From: Nitrospirota bacterium
GTDB taxonomy: Bacteria > Nitrospirota > Nitrospiria > JACQBZ01
Direction: 5' to 3'
DNA length: 39,978 nt
Assembly: GCA_016200255.1 (NCBI GenBank)
Contig: JACQFA010000001.1
Location: forward strand, 1-39,978
Each line of letters begins with the position of its first letter. Within the stretch, counting starts at the first letter, position 1. A model generated the notes under the pieces. It saw nothing but the letters and a program-made list of their open reading frames with translations, was not told where the DNA came from and did not search any database. The translations under genes and the position numbers were made by a program. This document shows positions 34,421-39,978 of the stretch, one piece after another.

Positions 34421-36471
34421 AAATTCCACAACACTTTCGCGTAAAAGGTGCGGTCCAATTCGCTGCGCGTCGGATCCTGCCCAAACTCGGGATGCCGCCG
34501 GTCCAGCAGGTTGAATCCGGCCAGAGAAACCTCGACGCCTTTCAATACGGTCCAGCCAAGCCGCATGTCCAGCGCGACATAACCTGGAACGTTCGGGTCC
34601 GGTAAACCGCCGATCACGCGCACCGCGGCGTCGAGCTCCAGATTGCGGCCCAGGTTCATGGTCGAGCGCGCCGAAAACTGGTGCGTTGGATCATTGCCGG
34701 CGGCTTTCACACCGAAGGTATCGCTGCTGTCGGATTCGAAACGCAGCCGCTTTTTGAGGTAGTTGTATCCGGCGCTCAGCCGCCACCAGTCGACCACGCG
34801 ATAATTTCCCCACGTTTCCGCGCCGTAGGTGTTGCCTACCATTTTATTACCGAGCACGAAGGGACCTAATGGCGCCACACCACCCGGCGCCAGTTCCACA
34901 CTGCGGAGTTTGTCGTACACGTTGTAGAACGTGGAGATCGATAAGGACATCTGGGACACCGGCTGCACACGGTAGCCGATCTCATAAGCGGTCAATATTT
35001 CCGATTTGAAGTCCGGCCCGCCGGCGAGAAAGAAGGGCGGGGCACCCGGAGCAAAGAGGTCGCGATCCAAACGCGAAGGCGTCCGTACGGCGCGCGACAC
35101 GGCCGACCACAGGAGCGCATCGTGCAGTTTCCATGCGAGCCGCACGTTGGGTTGGACCTCCCAGCCGGTGTAGTCGTTGCGTTCGAGCTTCGTTCCGACC
35201 GTCAGCTTTAAGCGTTCGTGAAGGGAGATGCCGTCCTGCAAAAAAATGTTGGCCAGGCTCAGGCTTCGGTGGGCCGGAAGAAACGCAAGCAACGCGCTGT
35301 TGGTCACGTCGTCGCTCGAGACACGATAGCCTCCGCCCCAGACAAGATCGTGGCGGGCTCCCATTGGGATGTGATGCTGCAGGTCCAGATCGTAGGTGTC
35401 ACGGACCTCGGCAAAGGTTCCGGGGTACTCCCGTCGAACCCGGTCGTAAAAGACCTGCGTTTGAAGCGCCGATCCGTTTTGAAACGTCCGGCTCCAGCGT
35501 CCGACCACGTTGCCGCCGGAGATCGTCTTGTCGTCGTTGACCTTTTGATCGATCGAGCCGTCGTAGATGTCGCCCTGGAACGTCAGCGCATCGGCCGACC
35601 CGTCCCGATCGATGCGGAACCCCGCCTGTCCCTTGCTCCAGGAATCATGCAGGCTTGCGTCGTTCTCGGTGGCCGTGTCATCGCGCCTGAAGTCCTTGAC
35701 ATAGACGCGGTAGGTCGTATTCCCGCCAAGATGGGCGCCGTAACGCACACCGGCGCCGCGCTCCTCTGTCCCCGCACCGACGCTCACAAGAGCGCCCGTC
35801 GTGTCCCGCGAATGACGCGTGATGATGTTGATGACGCCGTTCACCGCGTTCGCGCCCCACAGCGTGCTGCCGGGCCCGCTGATGACCTCGATGCGCTCGA
35901 TGTCTTCCAACAACACGTCCTGCACGTCCCAGAACACGCCGGAGTACAGGGGCGTATAGACGCTTCGCCCGTCGATCAGCACCAGCAGTTTGTTGGCGCT
36001 GGTACTGTTGAAGCCACGCGCCGTGATGGCATATTGACTCGCGTCCACGCGCGCGACCTCAAGGTTCGGGGCAAGCCGCAGGGCTTCGGGAATGCTCGTG
36101 ACGGCGGAGCGGCGGATGTCTTCCTGGGTAATGACGTAGATGGCGGCCGGTGCCTCAAGCCATTTTTCAGGGCTTTTGGAAACCGAAGTGACGTCAATAT
36201 TCATCAGCTCCTCCAAACTCAATTCGGCCAGGCCACCTCCCTTCTCGGCAACCTGCTCAGGAATTTGGGCCCAACCGATCGATCCAAACCATATCAGGCC
36301 GGCCACCAGCATCACCCATCCCGCCGGAATCCCTCGGCCGGAATGGTTTAAGGACGATCGCGTTGTAAGGCGGAATTTACGCTGACTTACTGATTTGGGA
36401 GGAGGATATGGCTGCGGAATGGTAAAACAGGAAGAAGGAAACACGAAGTTCCAATAGGGGTATCGTGCCAT
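34417..36471 (-). CDS. TonB-dependent outer-membrane receptor
   Basis: The product (684 residues from ATG 36471) has the plug-and-barrel layout. Plug: LSLEELMNIDVTSVSKSPEKW, APAAIYVITQEDIRRSAVTSIPEALRLAPNL, FNSTSANKLLVLIDGRSVY and the final VINIITR; then a barrel of about 22 strands ending in FYAKVLWNL with a terminal hydrophobic residue. The N-terminus is ambiguous: a hydrophobic signal stretch (VMLVAGLIWFGSIGWAQ) lies about 60 residues after ATG 36471, longer than normal, so the true start may be further in. A TTG at 36573 is inside the promoter and rejected. LSLEELMNIDVTSVSK is typical for receptors encoded with YfiR and kinases. Ligand unknown; siderophore or other. Confidence 0.9.
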   Translation of the reverse strand: MARYPYWNFVFPSSCFTIPQPYPPPKSVSQRKFRLTTRSSLNHSGRGIPAGWVMLVAGLIWFGSIGWAQIPEQVAEKGGGLAELSLEELMNIDVTSVSKSPEKWLEAPAAIYVITQEDIRRSAVTSIPEALRLAPNLEVARVDASQYAITARGFNSTSANKLLVLIDGRSVYTPLYSGVFWDVQDVLLEDIERIEVISGPGSTLWGANAVNGVINIITRHSRDTTGALVSVGAGTEERGAGVRYGAHLGGNTTYRVYVKDFRRDDTATENDASLHDSWSKGQAGFRIDRDGSADALTFQGDIYDGSIDQKVNDDKTISGGNVVGRWSRTFQNGSALQTQVFYDRVRREYPGTFAEVRDTYDLDLQHHIPMGARHDLVWGGGYRVSSDDVTNSALLAFLPAHRSLSLANIFLQDGISLHERLKLTVGTKLERNDYTGWEVQPNVRLAWKLHDALLWSAVSRAVRTPSRLDRDLFAPGAPPFFLAGGPDFKSEILTAYEIGYRVQPVSQMSLSISTFYNVYDKLRSVELAPGGVAPLGPFVLGNKMVGNTYGAETWGNYRVVDWWRLSAGYNYLKKRLRFESDSSDTFGVKAAGNDPTHQFSARSTMNLGRNLELDAAVRVIGGLPDPNVPGYVALDMRLGWTVLKGVEVSLAGFNLLDRRHPEFGQDPTRSELDRTFYAKVLWNL

Positions 36472-36490
36472 GGCTCCACTCCGCATCTCG

Positions 36491-36516
36491 CAACTACAGG
36501 CCCCCACCTGTAGTTG
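36491..36516. repeat. perfect hairpin in the leader of the TonB-receptor operon
   Basis: CAACTACAGG (36491-36500) and CCTGTAGTTG (36507-36516) form ten perfect pairs with a six-base loop. On the minus strand it is about 20 bases upstream of ATG 36471, inside the predicted mRNA leader. There is no U tract. It may be an RNA control element or another small dispersed repeat. Confidence 0.7.
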
Positions 36517-36556
36517 TAACCAGCTATTTTGCCGTGGATGATGGCAGGACTTCAAA

Positions 36557-36586
36557 AATATAACATTAATCAATAAGCTTAGTCAA
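36557..36586 (-). promoter_or_regulatory. promoter of the TonB receptor-YfiR-kinase operon
   Basis: On the minus strand TTGACT (36581-36586) and TATATT (36557-36562) are 18 bases apart. The -35 is overlapped by an inverted repeat TAGTC-AATA-GACTA (36580-36593), a candidate operator. The predicted transcript has a leader of about 80 bases containing the hairpin at 36491-36516. Confidence 0.65.
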
Positions 36587-36602
36587 TAGACTATCATGAC
36601 GA

Positions 36603-36632
36603 TTGACCCCGGTGATCATGAACTGGTATAGT
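36603..36632 (+). promoter_or_regulatory. pntA promoter placed for a nearly leaderless transcript
   Basis: TTGACC (36603-36608) and TATAGT (36627-36632) are 18 bases apart. The pntA ATG at 36642 begins ten bases after the -10, leaving a leader of 0-3 bases, and no Shine-Dalgarno is present (the bases before ATG are AAGCCCCCG). It is divergent from the TonB-receptor promoter. Confidence 0.6.
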
Positions 36633-36641
36633 AAGCCCCCG

Positions 36642-37829
36642 ATGATCATCGGCGTTCCAAAAGAGACCTTTCCGGGCGAGCGTCGCGTTGCGCTCGTCCC
36701 CGGTGCGCTCCCCGCTCTCACAAAGGCGGGGCTTGATGTATTGATCGAATCGGGCGCCGGACGGGAAGCCGGTTATCCGGATGCGGCCTACCAGGAAAAA
36801 GGCGCGAGGATCGCCGCGCGTCGGGCCGAGGTTTTCAGCACGGCTGATCTAATTTTACAAGTCCGCGGCTTCGGGACGAATCCGGAAGCCGGCCGGGCCG
36901 ATCTGGAACTCTTCAAACCGGACCAGATCGTGATCGGTCTCCATGACCCTCTTTCCTTCCCGAACGCCGCCAAAGAACTGGCCGGACGGGGCGTGACGGT
37001 TTTTGCACTGGAACTCCTTCCCCGAATCACACGTGCGCAGAGCATGGATGTGCTTTCGTCCATGGCCACCATCACCGGATACAAGGCCGTGCTGCTTGCG
37101 GCCGAGACCCTTCCCCGAATGTTTCCGATGATGATGACGGCCGCCGGAACGATCGCTCCGACCCGTCTCTTCGTGATCGGCGCGGGGGTGGCCGGTCTTC
37201 AGGCGATCGCGACGGCGCGACGGCTGGGCGCGGTCGTGCAGGCCTACGATGTCCGTCCCGCCGTCAAAGAGCAGGTTAAAAGCGTGGGGGCCAAATTTGT
37301 GGAGTTGCCGTTGGAGGCCGGCTCGGCCGAGGGCGAAGGCGGGTATGCCAAGGCGATGGATGAGGCTTTTTACCAGCGGCAGCGGGAGATGATGGCCCGC
37401 GTCGTGGCCGAAAGCGATGTCGTGATCTCGACGGCCGCGATTCCGGGGAAGAAAGCGCCGGTCTTGATCACGGCCAAAATGGTCGAGGGCATGGCGCCGG
37501 GCTCCATCATCGTGGATCTGGCGGCCGAGAACGGCGGCAACTGCGAGAAGACGGAAGCGGGCCGGACCGTGACGGTCCACAGCGTGACGATCATCGGAAC
37601 CGTCAACCTCGCCTCGACCGTTCCCTATCACGCCAGCCAGATGTATGCCAAGAACATTGCGACCCTTCTCCTCAACATGATCAGCAAGGAAGGAAAATTC
37701 CAATTGAAAATGGAGGATGAAATCGTCCGGGGAACACTGGTCACCCGCGGCGGGGAAGTCGTTCATCCGCAGGTCCGGGCGCTTTTGGGTCTGCCGGCCT
37801 TGCCGGCCTCCGGTCAAAAGGAAATCTAA
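36642..37829 (+). CDS. pntA: proton-translocating NAD(P) transhydrogenase, alpha-1 subunit (NAD-binding)
   Basis: Transhydrogenase couples hydride transfer from NADH to NADP+ with proton entry, supplying NADPH. The 395-residue soluble domain I has the family start MIIGVPKETFPGERRVAL, the RAQSMDVLSSMATITGYKA segment, and the NAD site GAGVAGLQAIATARRLGA with Asp in AYDVRP. The Gln-containing mobile loop region is GEGGYAKAMDEAF. The N-terminus matches E. coli PntA, which fixes ATG 36642; in-frame upstream starts overlap the promoter. The subunit is separate from alpha-2 as in Rhodospirillum, unlike the fused E. coli protein. Its stop overlaps the pntA2 start (TAATG). Confidence 0.95.
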   Translation: MIIGVPKETFPGERRVALVPGALPALTKAGLDVLIESGAGREAGYPDAAYQEKGARIAARRAEVFSTADLILQVRGFGTNPEAGRADLELFKPDQIVIGLHDPLSFPNAAKELAGRGVTVFALELLPRITRAQSMDVLSSMATITGYKAVLLAAETLPRMFPMMMTAAGTIAPTRLFVIGAGVAGLQAIATARRLGAVVQAYDVRPAVKEQVKSVGAKFVELPLEAGSAEGEGGYAKAMDEAFYQRQREMMARVVAESDVVISTAAIPGKKAPVLITAKMVEGMAPGSIIVDLAAENGGNCEKTEAGRTVTVHSVTIIGTVNLASTVPYHASQMYAKNIATLLLNMISKEGKFQLKMEDEIVRGTLVTRGGEVVHPQVRALLGLPALPASGQKEI

Positions 37830-38119
37830 TGGATACATCCATCCTTTTGCTCACGATCTTTGTGCTGTCGGTCTTCGTGGGCTACCAGGTGATCTCGCGC
37901 GTGCCGCCGCTGCTTCACACGCCGCTCATGTCGGCCACCAATGCGATCTCGGCGATTTCGGTCGTGGGCGCGCTGGTCACGGCCGGGGGCGACTACGGCG
38001 CCGTGAGCACCGTTCTGGGATTCATCGCGGTGGCCTCGGCCATGACCAACGTGGTGGGCGGATTTTTGATCACCGATCGCATTCTGAAAATGTTCAAGAA
38101 AGGCAAAGATCGGCGATGA
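37829..38119 (+). CDS. NAD(P) transhydrogenase, alpha-2 subunit (membrane)
   Basis: A 96-residue membrane subunit with three to four helices: LLLTIFVLSVFVGYQVISRVPPLLHTPLMSATNAISAIS is characteristic (key PPLLHTPLMSATNAIS), followed by GALVTAGG and FIAVASAMTNVVGGFLIT. It corresponds to the C-terminal membrane part of E. coli PntA and makes half of the proton channel with PntB. Translational coupling is evident at both ends: the ATG overlaps the pntA stop and its TGA overlaps the pntB ATG. Confidence 0.95.
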   Translation: MDTSILLLTIFVLSVFVGYQVISRVPPLLHTPLMSATNAISAISVVGALVTAGGDYGAVSTVLGFIAVASAMTNVVGGFLITDRILKMFKKGKDRR

Positions 38120-39498
38120 CCACAAGCGCATTCATCCAATGGATCTATCTAGTCGCGTCGGTCTTGTTCATCCTGGGACTTAAAGATCTCAACTCTGCCC
38201 GGACCGCCCGACGCGGAATGTTCCTGGCCGAATTCGGGATGGCCCTGGCGATCGTGGGTACGCTTCTCGATCATGAGATCATCAGTTACAAATGGATCAT
38301 CGCCGGAATGGGAGTCGGCTCGGCCATCGGGATCGGAATCGCGCTCTGGACGCCGATGACCGCCATGCCGCAGCGAACCGCGCTGTCCCACGCCTTCGGG
38401 GCGCTGGCCGTGACCCTCGTCGGAATCTCCGAGTACCACCGGCACGGATCGGAACTCGGCGCGATCAAGATGACCGCGATCGGGTTTGAAGTCATGATGG
38501 GCGCATTGACGGTCACCGGAAGCCTGATGGCGTTTGCCAAGCTTCAGGAGCTGATCACCGGATCGCATACCTACCGGGGTCAAAATGTTTCGAACATCGG
38601 TCTGTTCTCCGTGTTGCTGGGGATCTGGTTCTATCTGATCGTGGTGCCGACTGCGGGTCCCCTGTTTTATCTGTTGGTGGGGCTGGGTCTCGTATTCGGA
38701 ATTCTCCTGGTTCTGCCGATCGGCGCGGCGGACATGCCGGTCGTCATTTCTCTGTTGAATTCCTACGCCGGACTGGCGGCCGCCGCAACCGGATTCGTGA
38801 TCTCGAATACGATACTCATCATCGCCGGAACACTGGACGGGGCCTCCGGGTTGGTGCTGTCGATTTTGATGTGCAAGGCGATGAACCGGTCCATGACGAA
38901 CGTCCTCTTTGGCGGCTTCGGCGCAACCGTTTCGGCCCACTCCAGCGCCGATCAGGTTTACGGCGGGCGAGTCAAGTCCGCATCGGCCGAGGAGATTGCG
39001 ATGCTGTTCGAGAACGCGCGGCGCGTCGTGATCGTCCCCGGATATGGCATGGCCGTCTCCCAGGCCCAGCATGCCGTGCGCGACCTAACCAATTTACTCG
39101 AAAGCCGCGGCATCGAGGTGGAGTTCGCGATCCATCCCGTCGCCGGCCGGATGCCGGGCCACATGAACGTCCTGCTGGCCGAGGCCGACATTCCCTACGA
39201 GAAGCTGAAGGAGATGGACGAGATCAATCCCACGTTCGAGCAGACCGATGTCGCGATCGTGATCGGCGCCAACGATGTCGTGAATCCCGTGGCGCGCACC
39301 GACCCGTCGAGCCCCATCGCCGGGATTCCGATACTGAACGTGGACAAGGCGCGCACCGTCGTGGTGGTCAAGCGCAGCCTAAGCCCCGGTTTCGCCGGGA
39401 TCCCCAACCCCCTGTTCGCGGCCGACAACACCTTGATGTTCTTCGCCGATGGAAAAAAGGCGGTCCTCGATCTGATCTCTGCGTTGAAGGCGGCGTGA
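38116..39498 (+). CDS. pntB: NAD(P) transhydrogenase, beta subunit (NADP-binding and membrane)
   Basis: The 460-residue beta subunit has eight or nine helices (about 5-260) with GAADMPVVISLLNSYAGLAAAATGF, the conserved channel region, and a C-terminal NADP-binding domain III (about 290-460) with VPGYGMAVSQAQHAVRDL (GxGxxxxQ nucleotide motif), HPVAGRMPGHMNVLLAEA and VIGANDVVNPVAR. ATG 38116 is fixed by the ATGA overlap with alpha-2 and by the family N-terminus; the frame can be extended upstream to 37717 but that part reads across pntA2 in the wrong frame and is not coding. Confidence 0.95.
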   Translation: MTTSAFIQWIYLVASVLFILGLKDLNSARTARRGMFLAEFGMALAIVGTLLDHEIISYKWIIAGMGVGSAIGIGIALWTPMTAMPQRTALSHAFGALAVTLVGISEYHRHGSELGAIKMTAIGFEVMMGALTVTGSLMAFAKLQELITGSHTYRGQNVSNIGLFSVLLGIWFYLIVVPTAGPLFYLLVGLGLVFGILLVLPIGAADMPVVISLLNSYAGLAAAATGFVISNTILIIAGTLDGASGLVLSILMCKAMNRSMTNVLFGGFGATVSAHSSADQVYGGRVKSASAEEIAMLFENARRVVIVPGYGMAVSQAQHAVRDLTNLLESRGIEVEFAIHPVAGRMPGHMNVLLAEADIPYEKLKEMDEINPTFEQTDVAIVIGANDVVNPVARTDPSSPIAGIPILNVDKARTVVVVKRSLSPGFAGIPNPLFAADNTLMFFADGKKAVLDLISALKAA

Positions 39499-39501
39499 TG
39501 G

Positions 39502-39978
39502 ATGCCCCAGACGATTCCACCCGAACTGCTTGAGGAAGCCTACCGCCAGGGAATTTTCCCGATGGCGGACGAAGACGGGACGATTCACTGGTACTCGCCC
39601 GACCCTCGCACGATCATCCATCCGGATCGGTTTCATATCCCCCGGCGATTGGCGCAAACGATTCGCACTAAAAAGTTTGAACTGGTTATTGATCGTGACT
39701 TTGAGGGCGTCGTGCGCGGCTGCGCGAATCGGAAGGAAACGTGGATCAGCGAAGAGATCGCGGCGGCTTACACGGCGCTGCATCGAATCGGCAAGGCCCA
39801 CTCGGTCGAGGCCTATTATGAGGGGAAACTGGCCGGCGGGATTTACGGCGTGAGCCTGGGCGGGGCGTTCATGGGGGAGTCGATGTTCACGATTGTGCGC
39901 GACGCTTCGAAGGTCTGTCTCGTCTTTCTCGTAAAACGATTAAAAGAACGTGGCTATCTGTTGTTCGATGTTCAGTTC
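39502..39978 (+). CDS. aat: leucyl/phenylalanyl-tRNA-protein transferase (5' part)
   Basis: Aat adds Leu or Phe to proteins with N-terminal Lys or Arg, marking them for ClpAP (N-degron pathway). The first 159 residues are visible and the frame is still open at the window edge. Family motifs: EEAYRQGIFPMADEDGTIHWYSPDPRTII (key YRQGIFPM and WYSPDPR), VVRGCANRKETWISEEI, YTALHRIGKAHSVEAY and GGIYGVSLGGAFMGESMF. The start is taken as ATG 39502, three bases after the pntB stop, which places the conserved motifs at the usual distance from the N-terminus. It is probably cotranscribed with pntB by position only. Confidence 0.92.
   Translation, partial: MPQTIPPELLEEAYRQGIFPMADEDGTIHWYSPDPRTIIHPDRFHIPRRLAQTIRTKKFELVIDRDFEGVVRGCANRKETWISEEIAAAYTALHRIGKAHSVEAYYEGKLAGGIYGVSLGGAFMGESMFTIVRDASKVCLVFLVKRLKERGYLLFDVQF

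Noticed and set aside
36472..36573. N-terminal extension of the TonB receptor from TTG 36573
   Set aside because: The TTG lies inside the promoter spacer and the extension reads through the leader hairpin; no signal-peptide character.
37717..38115. N-terminal extension of PntB
   Set aside because: Runs through pntA and pntA2 in another frame; the ATGA overlap and family N-terminus place the start at 38116.
1..39978. CRISPR array, tRNA, insertion sequence or prophage
   Set aside because: No direct-repeat array, cloverleaf, transposase or phage gene was found; the only repeats are the short palindromes listed.

Overview
The window is a piece of a GC-rich (roughly 58-60 %, by eye) Gram-negative chromosome. 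It carries no phage, insertion sequence, tRNA or CRISPR array. The mix of genes (FTR1 with cupredoxins, DUF4202, DUF2062, a DUF4124-type protein, three-subunit transhydrogenase, NfeD plus slipin, TonB receptor plus YfiR plus kinase) would fit a Nitrospirota-like or deltaproteobacteria-like bacterium. That placement is inference and no marker here settles it.

Layout. 1-522: C-terminal part of a membrane protein. 551-3682 (+): an iron module of a Fur-family regulator with a good Fur box in its own promoter, two small cupredoxins flanking an FTR1 permease, and a predicted outer-membrane barrel. 3685-5954 (+): rlmI and a kelch-like envelope protein. 5982-15723 (-): a long run of housekeeping genes read right to left: coaE, galU, hsp20, lon, thiL, DUF2062, an HD phosphohydrolase, a DUF4124-like protein, a 56-codon four-Cys ORF, rnpB (RNase P RNA), DUF4202 and a small Cys protein with its own terminator. 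15753-20070 (+): MoxR, DUF58 and transglutaminase operon. 20130-20898 (-): aroD. 20933-23986 (+): PilZ protein behind a structured leader with a coupled small ORF, then NfeD and slipin. 24001-29723 (-): a five-gene tripartite ABC export operon (TolC, HlyD, ATPase, two ABC-2 permeases). 29772-36586 (-): a signalling operon of TonB-dependent receptor, YfiR, histidine kinase, CheY-like regulator and REC-GGDEF-EAL protein. 36603-39978 (+): pntA1, pntA2, pntB and the start of aat.

The most interesting system is the 29.8-36.5 kb signalling operon. A periplasmic YfiR protein and a kinase whose periplasmic domain looks like the CHASE8 sensor of YfiN are encoded together with an outer-membrane receptor. 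The output is a phosphorelay ending in a c-di-GMP enzyme instead of a direct diguanylate cyclase. The kinase gene is split by a one-base frameshift in a short A run.

Other points of note are three related palindromes inside the ABC export operon (one lies within the TolC signal-peptide codons), two promoters placed so close to the start codon that leaderless mRNAs are likely (moxR, pntA), and a Fur box matching 15 of 19 consensus bases.
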